This document shows, in pieces, positions 29,139 to 37,288 of a stretch of DNA of 64,000 nucleotides (position 1 is the stretch's first letter; every line of letters starts with the position of its first letter). The notes beneath the pieces are model-generated. The model saw nothing but the letters and a program-made list of their open reading frames with translations. It did no database searches and was not told where the DNA came from. A program made the position numbers and the translations under genes. Source of the DNA: Pseudomonas serboccidentalis (GTDB lineage: Bacteria; Pseudomonadota; Gammaproteobacteria; Pseudomonadales; Pseudomonadaceae); NCBI RefSeq assembly GCF_028830055.1, contig NZ_CP101655.1, positions 1,512,132-1,576,131 on the forward strand, given 5' to 3'.

Positions 29139-30287
29139 ATGACCAGCAGCTCGATGACCGGTAATGCCCAACTGGACACGTCGCTCAGCCCTGCCCGCCT
29201 GCGGGTGTCCGGGGACTGGACGCTTGCCCATTACGCCGACCTCAAGCACCTGACCGGAAAACTTAACGGCCAGTACGACGCCAATACCGTGGTTGACCTC
29301 AACAGCCTCGGCGCCCTCGACACTGCGGGCGCGTCCCTGCTGGTGGAGTTGCTCGGTTCCGAGCGCCTGGGTAAATCCACCGAACACCCCGACTGCACGA
29401 TTTCCCCGGCTGACCGCGCGTTGCTGCAAACCGTGTATCGCTCGCTGACCGATTTTTGCGTGCCGATCAAGGAGCCGGAAGTCAGCGTCAGCGTGCAACT
29501 GTTGTCCCGCATCGGGCGGGCGGTGGAAACGATCTGGCAGGACACCCTGCAAGTGCTGGGTTTCATCGGCCTGATCCTCGAAACCATCGCCCGCAGCCTG
29601 TTCCGCCCCAAGCGCTGGCGCATCACCCCCGTCGTCGCACACATCGAACAGACCGGCCTCGACGCCGCCCCGATCGTGGCGCTGCTGACCTTTCTGGTCG
29701 GCGCGGTGGTGGCGTTTCTCGGCGCGACGGTGCTGGCCAGTTTCGGCGCGACGATCTTTACCGTGGACCTGGTGGGGTTCTCGTTTTTGCGCGAGTTCGG
29801 CGTGTTGCTCACGGCGATCCTGATGGCCGGCCGCACCGCCAGTGCGTTCACCGCGCAGATCGGCTCGATGAAGGCCAATGAAGAGATCGATGCGATCCGC
29901 ACCCTCGGCCTCGACCCGATGGAGCTGCTGGTGGTGCCGCGCGTGCTGGCGATGCTGGTGGCGCTGCCGATGCTGACGTTTCTGGCGATGCTCTGCGGCA
30001 TCATCGGGGGTGGCGTGGTGTGTGCGGTATCGTTGGGGATCTCGCCGGCGATGTTTCTCTCGCTGCTGCAAAGCGACATCGGCATCCAGCATTTTCTGGT
30101 CGGCCTGGTGAAAGCGCCGGTCTTTGCCTTTCTGATTGCGACGATCGGTTGCCTGGAAGGCTTCAAGGTCAGCGGCAGCGCCGAATCGGTCGGCGCACAC
30201 ACCACGTCCGCCGTGGTGCAGTCGATTTTCGTGGTGATCGTGCTCGACGCGGTGGCTGCGCTGTTCTTCATGGAGATGGGCTGGTGA
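29139..30287 (+). CDS. STAS-MlaE fusion: permease of a second Mla-like lipid transport system
   Basis: This 382-residue MlaE-family permease belongs to an MCE-type phospholipid ABC transporter. An N-terminal STAS-like domain (about 10-105; VVDLNSLGALDTAGASLLVELLG) is fused to the MlaE permease domain (about 125-380), which shows the conserved FGVLLTAILMAGRTASAFTAQIGSMKANEEIDAIRTLG. In the canonical Mla system the STAS protein (MlaB) is separate. It heads an operon with MlaF-, MlaD- and lipoprotein-type genes. Since pseudomonads keep their main mla/ttg2 operon elsewhere, this is likely a paralogous system. Confidence 0.9.
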   Translation: MTSSSMTGNAQLDTSLSPARLRVSGDWTLAHYADLKHLTGKLNGQYDANTVVDLNSLGALDTAGASLLVELLGSERLGKSTEHPDCTISPADRALLQTVYRSLTDFCVPIKEPEVSVSVQLLSRIGRAVETIWQDTLQVLGFIGLILETIARSLFRPKRWRITPVVAHIEQTGLDAAPIVALLTFLVGAVVAFLGATVLASFGATIFTVDLVGFSFLREFGVLLTAILMAGRTASAFTAQIGSMKANEEIDAIRTLGLDPMELLVVPRVLAMLVALPMLTFLAMLCGIIGGGVVCAVSLGISPAMFLSLLQSDIGIQHFLVGLVKAPVFAFLIATIGCLEGFKVSGSAESVGAHTTSAVVQSIFVVIVLDAVAALFFMEMGW

Positions 30288-31087
30288 GTCGTCTACCCCG
30301 CGCGCCCTCGGAGGCGGTGATCGAAGTCCGTGGCCTGTGCAATCGCTTCGGCAGCCAGAGCGTGCACGAGAACCTCGATCTGGATCTGTACAAAGGCGAG
30401 ATCCTTGCCGTGGTCGGTGGCTCCGGCAGCGGCAAATCGGTGTTGCTGCGCAGTATTGTCGGTTTGCGTCGGCCCAGCGAAGGCAACGTGACAGTCTTCG
30501 GCCAGAACCTGCCGAGCCTGTCCGAACACGAGCGCTCGCTGGTCGAGCGGCGCTTCGGCGTGTTGTTCCAGAAAGGCGCGCTGTTCTCCTCGCTGACGGT
30601 GACCGAGAACGTCGCCCTGCCCCTGATCGAGCACGCCGGCCTGAGCCGCAACGACGCCGAGCATCTGGCGGCGGTGAAACTGGCACTGGCCGGGTTGCCA
30701 TTATCGGCGGCGGACAAATACCCGGCCTCGCTGTCCGGCGGCATGATCAAGCGCGCCGCACTGGCCCGGGCGCTGGCGCTGGACCCGGACATCCTGTTTC
30801 TCGACGAACCCACCGCCGGCCTCGATCCGATTGGCGCGGCGCAGTTCGATCAACTGATCCTGACCCTGCGCGATGCGCTGGGCCTGAGCGTGTTTCTGGT
30901 GACCCACGACCTCGACACGCTCTACACCATCACCGATCGTGTGGCGGTGTTGGCGCAGAAGAAGGTGCTGGTCGCCGGCCCTATCGACGTGGTCTCGGAA
31001 ACCGATGACGCGTGGATTCACGAATACTTCCACGGCCCGCGCGGCCGCTCGGCGCTGGACGCCGCCAAATTGCTCAACGAGGTCTGA
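30284..31087 (+). CDS. MlaF-like ATP-binding protein
   Basis: This is the ABC ATPase of the Mla-like system, 267 residues. Walker A is GGSGSGKSV near residue 46, the signature is LSGGMIKRAALARAL near 150, and Walker B is ILFLDEPTAGLDP near 168; the GGMxKR form is typical of MlaF rather than general importers. The GTG start overlaps the permease stop by four bases (GTGA at 30284-30287), so expression is coupled. The frame is open further upstream, but that part is inside the permease gene. Confidence 0.92.
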   Translation: MSRLPRAPSEAVIEVRGLCNRFGSQSVHENLDLDLYKGEILAVVGGSGSGKSVLLRSIVGLRRPSEGNVTVFGQNLPSLSEHERSLVERRFGVLFQKGALFSSLTVTENVALPLIEHAGLSRNDAEHLAAVKLALAGLPLSAADKYPASLSGGMIKRAALARALALDPDILFLDEPTAGLDPIGAAQFDQLILTLRDALGLSVFLVTHDLDTLYTITDRVAVLAQKKVLVAGPIDVVSETDDAWIHEYFHGPRGRSALDAAKLLNEV

Positions 31088-31088
31088 C

Positions 31089-32027
31089 ATGGAAACCCGA
31101 GCCCATCATGTGTTGATCGGCCTGTTCTCGGTGATAGTGGTGGCAGGCGCCCTGCTCTTCGGCCTGTGGCTGGCCAAGTCCAGCGTCGACACCGAGTTCA
31201 AGGATTACGAGATCGTCTTCAACGAGGCGGTCAGCGGCCTGTCCAAGGGCAGCCCGGTGCAGTACAGCGGGATCAAGGTCGGCGACGTGGTCAACCTGCG
31301 CCTCGACCCGAAAGACCCGCGTCGGGTGCTGGCGCGGATTCGTCTGGGCGGCGACACGCCGGTCAAGGAAGACACCCAGGCCAAACTGGCATTGGCCGGG
31401 ATCACCGGGACCTCGATCATCCAGCTAAGCGGCGGCACCCCGGAGAGTCCGAAACTGCGCGGGCATGACGGCGAATTGCCGACTATCGTCGCGGCACCCT
31501 CGCCCATTTCCCGGCTGCTCAACGACAGCAACGATTTGATGACCGGCATCACCGCACTGCTGAGCAATGCCAACCAGATGTTCTCCCAGGAGAACGTCGA
31601 GCGCGTCAGCAACACTCTGGCGCATCTGGAGCAGACCACCGGCTCGATCAATGATCAACGCGGCGACTTGCGTCAGGCCATGCAGCAACTGGCGAGCGTC
31701 GGCAAGCAGGCCGGCAGCATGCTTGAGCAAACCTCGGCGCTGATGCGCAATGCCAACGGCCTGCTCAATGATCAGGGCAAGCAGGCGCTGGGCAGTGCCG
31801 GGCAAGCGATGAAGTCACTGGAACAGAGCAGCGCCACCATCAACGACCTGCTGAGCAAGAACCAGAACTCCCTCGACAACGGCATGCAGGGCCTCAATGG
31901 CCTGGCCCCGGCCATCCGCGAACTGCGCGAGACCCTGACTTCGCTGCGCGCCATTTCTCAACGCCTGGAGGCCAACCCCAGCGGTTACCTGCTGGGCAGT
32001 GACAAGAACAAGGAGTTCACGCCATGA
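31089..32027 (+). CDS. MlaD/MCE-domain protein
   Basis: This 312-residue membrane-anchored MCE protein would bind lipid in the periplasm. It has one N-terminal membrane segment (about 8-28; VLIGLFSVIVVAGALLFGLW), an MCE domain (about 38-115; VSGLSKGSPVQYSGIKVGDVV), and a long alpha-helical tail (about 150-290) rich in Gln/Asn and Leu that may form a coiled coil. The single MCE domain and long tail resemble the Ttg2C/PqiB-like proteins. It starts one base after the ATPase stop and its end overlaps the lipoprotein start by four bases. Confidence 0.9.
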   Translation: METRAHHVLIGLFSVIVVAGALLFGLWLAKSSVDTEFKDYEIVFNEAVSGLSKGSPVQYSGIKVGDVVNLRLDPKDPRRVLARIRLGGDTPVKEDTQAKLALAGITGTSIIQLSGGTPESPKLRGHDGELPTIVAAPSPISRLLNDSNDLMTGITALLSNANQMFSQENVERVSNTLAHLEQTTGSINDQRGDLRQAMQQLASVGKQAGSMLEQTSALMRNANGLLNDQGKQALGSAGQAMKSLEQSSATINDLLSKNQNSLDNGMQGLNGLAPAIRELRETLTSLRAISQRLEANPSGYLLGSDKNKEFTP

Positions 32028-32647
32028 AGCTGACTCGCCTCGCCCTCTTCGCCGCCAGCCTCACGCTGCTCAGTGCGTGCTCGATCCTGCCCAAGGCTGA
32101 GCCGTCGGACGTTTATCGCCTTCCCGCCGCGCAAGCGCCCGCCTCGGCCAGCTCAGCGGCGACACAGCGCTGGTCGCTGCGCCTGAACAAACTGCAGGCC
32201 AGCGAAGCGCTGAACCGGCCGAGCATCGCGGTGATTCCACAGGGTGACGTGATCAGCAGCTACAAGGCCTCGCGCTGGAGCGATCCGGCGCCGGTGCTGG
32301 TGCGCAACCGGCTGCTCGATGGCTTTGCGCGTGATGGCCGGGTGACGCTGCTCAGTACCGATGACAGCAACTTCGCTGCGGATCTGGAGCTGGGTGGCAG
32401 CTTGCAGGCCTTTCAGACCGAGTATCAGGGCAATCAGGCCAGCGTTGTAGTGCGGGTCGATGCATTGCTGGTACGCGGTTATGACCAGCGGATTCTGGCG
32501 AGCCGGCGCTTTGAAGAGCGTCAGCCGCTGAGCGATGTCCAGGTGCCGGCGGTGGTTGCAGGGTTTGGGCAGGCGAGTGATCGGCTCACCGCGAAGGTTG
32601 TTGCCTGGGCGGTAGATCAAGGCCAGAAAGTCGCCCCCAGCCCTTAA
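32024..32647 (+). CDS. ABC-type transport auxiliary lipoprotein (PqiC-like)
   Basis: This 207-residue outer-membrane lipoprotein has a lipobox LLSACS (cysteine at residue 19) and the conserved YRLPAAQAP...W-SLRLNKLQASEALNRPSI pattern of the PqiC/ABC_trans_aux family. Such proteins pair with MCE transporters and may dock the system to the outer membrane. ATGA overlap with the MlaD-like gene shows it is the last gene of the four-gene operon. A REP pair begins 16 bases after the stop. Confidence 0.88.
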   Translation: MKLTRLALFAASLTLLSACSILPKAEPSDVYRLPAAQAPASASSAATQRWSLRLNKLQASEALNRPSIAVIPQGDVISSYKASRWSDPAPVLVRNRLLDGFARDGRVTLLSTDDSNFAADLELGGSLQAFQTEYQGNQASVVVRVDALLVRGYDQRILASRRFEERQPLSDVQVPAVVAGFGQASDRLTAKVVAWAVDQGQKVAPSP

Positions 32648-32662
32648 GCCTCACACAATCCC

Positions 32663-32754
32663 TTGTAGGAGTGAGCCTGCTCGCGATAACGGACTGACAG
32701 TCACCGATGATGGTGACTGATAAACCGCTATCGCGAGCAGGCTCACTCCTACAG
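32663..32754. repeat. REP inverted pair, class A
   Basis: Inverted units at 32663-32693 and 32722-32754 separate the convergent lipoprotein and SpmAB-like genes. Confidence 0.9.
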
Positions 32755-32768
32755 TTTTTGATTTGTGG

Positions 32769-33998
32769 TTAACCGAAGAACCAGTAGCAGACGCCAATCG
32801 CGCCGAGCACGCCAGCCAGCTCAGCCAGCAGCGCACACCCCACCGCATGCCGCGCCCGCTGAATCCCCACCGCGCCGAAATACACCGCCAGCACATAGAA
32901 GGTGGTCTCGGTACTGCCCTGCACCGTCGCCGCCACCAGCGCCGGGAAGCTGTCTACGCCCGAGGTCTTCATGGTCTCGATCAGCATCGCCCGCGCAGCG
33001 CTGCCGGAAAACGGTTTGACCATCGCCGTCGGCAACGCATCGACAAAGCGCGTGTCCCACCCGGCCCACTGCACCAGATGGCGAATGCCATCGAGGCCGA
33101 AGTCCAGCGCTCCGGAAGCACGCAGTACGCCAATCGCGCAGAGCATCGCCACCAGATACGGCAGCAGGTTCTTGGCGACATCGAAGCCCTCTTTGGCGCC
33201 CTCGACGAACGCCTCGTAGACCTTGACCTTGCGTAACGCGCCGATCACCAGGAACAGCATGATCAGGCCGAACAGCGTCAGGTTGCCGAGGATCGACGAC
33301 AGCCCGGCCAGCGCCGTGGCCGACATCGTCGCCAGCAACGCCATGAAGCCGCCGAGGATCAGTGCCCCGGGAATCAGATAGGCCAGCACCACCGGGTCCC
33401 AGATGCGCAGGCGCTGCATGAACGCCACCGAGAGGAAGCCGACGATGGTCGAGCAACTGGTCGCCAGCAGGATCGGCAGGAACACCAGGGTCGGGTCCGG
33501 CGCGCCTTGCTGGGCGCGGTACATGAAGATCGTCACCGGCAACAGGGTCAGGGAGGATGCGTTGAGCACCAGGAACAGGATCTGCGCGTTGCTCGCGATG
33601 GTCGCGCTGGGGTTGAGTTCCTGCAGCGCTTTCATCGCCTTGAGGCCGATCGGCGTGGCGGCGTTGTCCAACCCCAGGCCGTTTGCGGCGAAGTTCAGGG
33701 TGATCAGGCCCAGCGCCGGGTGACCGGGCGGGACCTCCGGCATCAGCCGCAGGAACAGCGGCCCGAGGACCTTGGCCAGCCATTCGACGATCCCGGCCTT
33801 CTCGGCAATGCGCAGGAAGCCCAGCCACAGGGTCAAGGTGCCGAACAGCAGCACCATCACCTCGACCGATAGCTTGGCCATGGCAAAAATGCTTTCCACC
33901 ATCGCCGCAAAAATCCCGGCGTTGCCGCCGCCCAGCCACTGCACCAGCGCAGAGATGGCTGCCACGACGAAGAAGCCAAGCCACAGGCCATTAAGCAT
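32769..33998 (-). CDS. SpmA-SpmB-like nucleoside-recognition (Gate) domain membrane protein
   Basis: This 409-residue polytopic membrane protein is a fusion of two Gate (nucleoside recognition) domains, corresponding to the separate SpmA and SpmB spore-maturation proteins of Bacillus. The first half contains LGLITLNFAANGLGLDNAATPIGLKAMKAL near residue 95, and the second ends TTFYVLAVYFGAVGIQRARHAV near 375. In non-sporulating Proteobacteria its role is unknown; a transport function is presumed. It is a single gene, flanked by a REP pair downstream and a hairpin upstream. Confidence 0.85.
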   Translation of the reverse strand: MLNGLWLGFFVVAAISALVQWLGGGNAGIFAAMVESIFAMAKLSVEVMVLLFGTLTLWLGFLRIAEKAGIVEWLAKVLGPLFLRLMPEVPPGHPALGLITLNFAANGLGLDNAATPIGLKAMKALQELNPSATIASNAQILFLVLNASSLTLLPVTIFMYRAQQGAPDPTLVFLPILLATSCSTIVGFLSVAFMQRLRIWDPVVLAYLIPGALILGGFMALLATMSATALAGLSSILGNLTLFGLIMLFLVIGALRKVKVYEAFVEGAKEGFDVAKNLLPYLVAMLCAIGVLRASGALDFGLDGIRHLVQWAGWDTRFVDALPTAMVKPFSGSAARAMLIETMKTSGVDSFPALVAATVQGSTETTFYVLAVYFGAVGIQRARHAVGCALLAELAGVLGAIGVCYWFFG

Positions 33999-34050
33999 CA
34001 GTCAAATCCCCCGGAAGATGCGGCGAATGATAGCGGGGTCGCCAGAAACG

Positions 34051-34078
34051 ACAAACCCCGGATTTCTCCGGGGTTTGT
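34051..34078. terminator. Hairpin between the SpmAB-like gene and gltP
   Basis: A 12-bp perfect stem (ACAAACCCCGGA / TCCGGGGTTTGT, 34051-34062 and 34067-34078) with a TTTC loop is followed by T-rich sequence on both sides. It lies downstream of gltP on the minus strand and ahead of the SpmAB-like gene, so it probably ends the gltP transcript. Confidence 0.6.
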
Positions 34079-34111
34079 TTGTTCGGCGTGTATCGATCCC
34101 TGTGGGAGGAC

Positions 34112-34245
34112 TGTGGCGAGGGGGCTTGCCCCCGTTCGGCTGCGAAGCAGTCGTAAATCTGCTGATACGGTGTGTCAGAAAATGCCAGGTCGCCAATTCT
34201 CGGGGGCTCTTCGCACCCCAATGGGGGCAAGCCCCCTTGCCACAG
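34112..34245. repeat. REP inverted pair, class B
   Basis: Units at 34112-34139 and 34218-34245 match the class at 16586 and 53497. It lies directly past the gltP stop codon. Confidence 0.87.
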
Positions 34246-34267
34246 GGATCGGTGCGAGGGTTTGATC

Positions 34268-35599
34268 TCAGTTCTTGGAGATTTCGCCAGCCGGCAGTTT
34301 TTCCTTGCTGCGCCAGTGCGGCAGGGAGTTCCAGTAGCGCTGGCCCTTGGCGTCGTCGTACATGCCTTCCCAACGCGCGATAACCAGTACCGCCAAGGCG
34401 TTGCCGATCACGTTCAGTGCGGTACGGGCCATGTCCATGATGCGGTCGACACCGGCGATGAACGCCAGGCCTTCCAGCGGAATACCGACGCTGCCCAGGG
34501 TGGCCAGCAGCACCACGAAGGACACGCCCGGTACACCGGCGATGCCTTTGGAGGTGACCATCAGGGTCAGCACCAGCAGCAGTTGCTGGCTGATCGACAG
34601 GTCGATGCCGTACAGCTGGGCAATGAAGATCGCCGCGATGGACTGGTACAGGGTCGAGCCGTCGAGGTTGAACGAGTAACCGGTCGGCACCACAAAGCTG
34701 CAGATGGCTTTCGGTGCGCCGTAGGCTTCCATCTTCTCGATGACGCGTGGCAGCACGGTTTCCGAGGAGGCGGTGGAGTAGGCCAGGACCAGCTCATCCT
34801 TGAAGATGCGCATCAGCTTGATCACCGAGAAGCCGAACAGCTTGGCGATCAGGCCCAGCACCACGAAGGCGAAGAAGGCGATGGCGACGTAAACCAGGAT
34901 CACCAGCTTGGCCAGCGGCAGCAGCGAGGCGAAGCCGAAGTTGGCGACGGTCACCGCGATCAATGCGAATACGCCGATCGGGGCGTAGTTCATGATCATG
35001 TGGGTGACTTTGAACATGCTTTCCGAAACGCCCTGGAACATCTTCACCAGCGGCTCGCGCAGGTCCGACTGCAGGCTCGACAGACCGAGGCCGAACAGCA
35101 CGGAGAAGAAGATGATCGGCAGCATCTCGCCGCGGGCGATGGCCGCGAAGATGTTCGACGGGATCAGGTTGAGGATGGTCTCGATGAACGCGTGTTCATG
35201 CTGCACTTCGGCGGCGGTCGCCTGGTACTTGGAGATGTCCACCGTGCCCAGGGTGCTCATGTCGATGCCGGTACCCGGATGGAACAGGTTGGCCAGCAGC
35301 AGGCCGACGATGATCGCGATGGTGGTGACGATTTCGAAATAGATGATCGTTTTCAGGCCGATCCGCCCGAGTTTCTTGGCGTCGCCTACACCGGCGATGC
35401 CGACGATCAGGGAGGAGATGACGATCGGGATCACGATCATCTTGATCAGACGGATAAAGATATCGCCTGCCGGTTGCAGGACGTTGCTGATCCACCAGGC
35501 TTTCTCGGCGCTGAAATGGTTGAGCAACGCACCAATTGCAATCCCTAAAACCAGACCGATGAGGATCTGCCAGGCGAGGCTGAGTTTTGCCTTCTTCAT
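34268..35599 (-). CDS. gltP: Proton/glutamate-aspartate symporter GltP
   Basis: This 443-residue inner-membrane symporter of the DAACS family takes up glutamate and aspartate with protons. It has the N-terminal helix LAWQILIGLVLGIAIGALL, the reentrant-loop serines in YSTASSETVLPRVIEKM near residue 270, and the conserved VPTGYSFNLDGSTLYQS near residue 300. I use the ATG at 35599 (MKKAKLSLAW), because the longer open frame to 35755 has no family sequence. A minus-strand terminator 130 bp upstream suggests a separate transcript ends before gltP. Confidence 0.9.
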   Translation of the reverse strand: MKKAKLSLAWQILIGLVLGIAIGALLNHFSAEKAWWISNVLQPAGDIFIRLIKMIVIPIVISSLIVGIAGVGDAKKLGRIGLKTIIYFEIVTTIAIIVGLLLANLFHPGTGIDMSTLGTVDISKYQATAAEVQHEHAFIETILNLIPSNIFAAIARGEMLPIIFFSVLFGLGLSSLQSDLREPLVKMFQGVSESMFKVTHMIMNYAPIGVFALIAVTVANFGFASLLPLAKLVILVYVAIAFFAFVVLGLIAKLFGFSVIKLMRIFKDELVLAYSTASSETVLPRVIEKMEAYGAPKAICSFVVPTGYSFNLDGSTLYQSIAAIFIAQLYGIDLSISQQLLLVLTLMVTSKGIAGVPGVSFVVLLATLGSVGIPLEGLAFIAGVDRIMDMARTALNVIGNALAVLVIARWEGMYDDAKGQRYWNSLPHWRSKEKLPAGEISKN

Positions 35600-35728
35600 T
35601 ATCTTTACCCTTACTTGCGTTTGACTCAGGCACATGCAGGAACTGGAACGCTCTTTAGCGGAAAAGTCTGTGCATCTGCCTCCGTATAAGGTGCCCCGAA
35701 GCGCGTGTTTACGGCTCTTCGGCAGGCG

Positions 35729-35764
35729 AAAAAAGGCGCAACTATTCCGATGCAAGGTTGCGCC
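35729..35764 (-). terminator. Free-standing Rho-independent terminator upstream of gltP
   Basis: On the minus strand a perfect 8-bp stem GGCGCAAC / GTTGCGCC (35757-35764 and 35735-35742) with a 14-base loop runs straight into TTTTTT (35729-35734). It points towards gltP, 130 bp before its start, and must end some transcript that begins to its right. Confidence 0.7.
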
Positions 35765-35789
35765 GTCTAATGCCGTAAACGCCTACCCT

Positions 35790-35804
35790 ATGCCGAATCG
35801 GCAT
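35790..35804. promoter_or_regulatory. 15-bp palindrome ahead of gltP
   Basis: ATGCCGAATCGGCAT is a perfect palindrome with a one-base centre. On the plus strand it is followed by GAGTTTTTTT, so it could be a short terminator, but its symmetry and closeness to gltP also suit an operator. Confidence 0.4.
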
Positions 35805-36263
35805 GAGTTTTTTTAAATGAAACAGGCGTCCCAACCGGTTCGATTACGACATTTCAGCCGCCATAAGTGCCGTGAACCGGCCATTCCAGCTTGGGTTGGT
35901 TATTTTTTGAACGAGTAAATTTGGCGAAAAATTTAAGAAAAAGCCTACATTTGCAGACTAGAAGTCCCACTGTTTAAAAGGACTCTTTCTCGATATACGG
36001 TCACCAGGAAACACGGCGAAATATTTTCGCGCGCAGTCTGAACCATAAAAAGACGAGCAGAACGCTCTAGATCAATGTTTTGTATCGCAAAAAGCTCAGC
36101 GCAAGTCCGTCGAGCCGCCGAGGGCCGGCGAACCTGCGTCGCAGCTTTTACCCTGACCCGGCCCTCGCGCAGGCACTCCCTGTACCCGTAGGTCACTCCG
36201 ACCCTGCAACAGTCAGAACGTCCCGGCCCCCTGGTCATGCGCCGACCTTCCTCGGGCGGGCGC

Positions 36264-36288
36264 AATAAAGAACAGCAGGGCGCTGTCC
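36264..36288 (-). terminator. Probable terminator of the Ivy operon
   Basis: A 7-bp stem with one G-T pair (GGACAGC / GCTGTTC on the minus strand, 36282-36288 and 36270-36276) is followed by TTTATT. It lies 12 bases after the Ivy stop codon. Confidence 0.45.
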
Positions 36289-36299
36289 TCATGTTCGAA

Positions 36300-36764
36300 T
36301 CAGTACCAGTTCGGGTCTTTCTTCAGGGTTTCCATCAACAGATTCTGCATGCCCTGATCCGGTTTGCCGAGGAAGCGGTAGGTGGCATGTCGCGTTGGCG
36401 ACTTGTCGGCCGGCAGTCCTTCGGGCACATCGACAAGCATGGCGTAGGCATCCTTCTTGTCGAAGCTGAACGCTACGATCAAGCGGTGGTTGAGGCACTT
36501 GTCTGCGGATTCGCAGAGCGGCCCCACCAGATACTTGTCGCCGTCTTCCGTCACGGCATTCATCTGCTGGTCTGGCGCACCGGACAGGTTCATCACCCAT
36601 TCCGGCAGGCGTTCTTCATGTTTGACCACGCCTTGCCAGGTTTCCCGGTATTGCGGGTCGGAGCTGAGCAGCTCGTTGACCCGCGCCTGGCCATCATTGG
36701 CCGCCATCGCCATGGCACTACCGCCCAGAAGCAGGGCGGCTGCCAGTGTCTTTAAAGCACTCAT
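36300..36764 (-). CDS. Ivy-family (inhibitor of vertebrate lysozyme) periplasmic protein
   Basis: This 154-residue exported protein has a signal peptide (1-21, ending AMAA) and the layout of the Ivy family: RVNELLSSDPQYRETWQGVV, then a Cys pair C84/C90 bracketing the inhibitory loop, NHRLIVAFSFDKKDAYAMLVDVP, and YRFLGKPDQ near the C-terminus. In classical Ivy the loop is CKPHDC; here it is CESADKC, one residue longer and without the key histidine, so inhibition of C-type lysozyme is doubtful. PAO1 has a second, divergent Ivy paralogue at the same locus near algB. It starts two bases after the DUF1328 stop. Confidence 0.78.
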   Translation of the reverse strand: MSALKTLAAALLLGGSAMAMAANDGQARVNELLSSDPQYRETWQGVVKHEERLPEWVMNLSGAPDQQMNAVTEDGDKYLVGPLCESADKCLNHRLIVAFSFDKKDAYAMLVDVPEGLPADKSPTRHATYRFLGKPDQGMQNLLMETLKKDPNWY

Positions 36765-36766
36765 CG

Positions 36767-37003
<237 letters not shown>

Positions 37004-37288
37004 TCAGAAAACCCAGCGCTCTTCACGTGGCAGTTGATCCAGCGGCTGTGCCTGATCGACATCCATCATGCGCATCGAGGCGCTTTCGGCCTGGCTGCTG
37101 CTGACGGCACTGAAGTGCGTCTGCGTGCTGTATTGAATCGAGATCAGCGGTTCTGGCTTCTGGCTGTTCTCCCAGCTCAGGTATTGCTGGCAGGCGATCA
37201 GGGTGATCAACAGTGCAAGTACGCCAAACAGGCCTTGCTGGATATGCAGTGGCGAGATACGCACTTGGGCGGCACGTTGGCGAGTCAT
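37004..37288 (-). CDS. Small membrane-anchored hypothetical protein
   Basis: I do not recognise this 94-residue protein. It has a basic N-terminus (MTRQRAAQVR), one membrane segment (about 18-36; GLFGVLALLITLIACQQYL) and a polar C-terminal part that would face the periplasm, rich in Ser/Gln. It is 72 bp upstream of the DUF1328 gene on the same strand, so it is probably the first gene of the Ivy operon. A sigma-54-type promoter lies 63 bp before its start. Confidence 0.6.
   Translation of the reverse strand: MTRQRAAQVRISPLHIQQGLFGVLALLITLIACQQYLSWENSQKPEPLISIQYSTQTHFSAVSSSQAESASMRMMDVDQAQPLDQLPREERWVF

Larger units (their letters stand above)
35600..36299. other. Gene-free 700-bp region between gltP and the Ivy operon
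   Basis: No convincing protein gene is found; short open frames here have no recognisable features. The stretch contains a minus-strand terminator (35729-35764), a 15-bp palindrome ATGCCGAATCGGCAT (35790-35804), an AT-rich segment (about 35890-35990), and a weaker terminator at the Ivy operon end (36264-36288). It should hold the gltP promoter and possibly a small RNA gene. Confidence 0.5.

Noticed and set aside
28884..30701. 605-codon minus-strand frame opposite the Mla-like genes
   Set aside because: Arg/Gly/Ser- and His-rich low-information sequence with no motif, lying across three well-supported genes on the other strand.
35760..35775. Sigma-54-like sequence GGCGCAACCTTGC upstream of gltP
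   Set aside because: The spacing between GG and GC is nine bases rather than ten, and the bases form the stem of the terminator there.
36080..36292. Short open frames in the gltP-Ivy gap
   Set aside because: No ribosome sites, no conserved-looking segments, Arg/Pro-rich composition; treated as non-coding.
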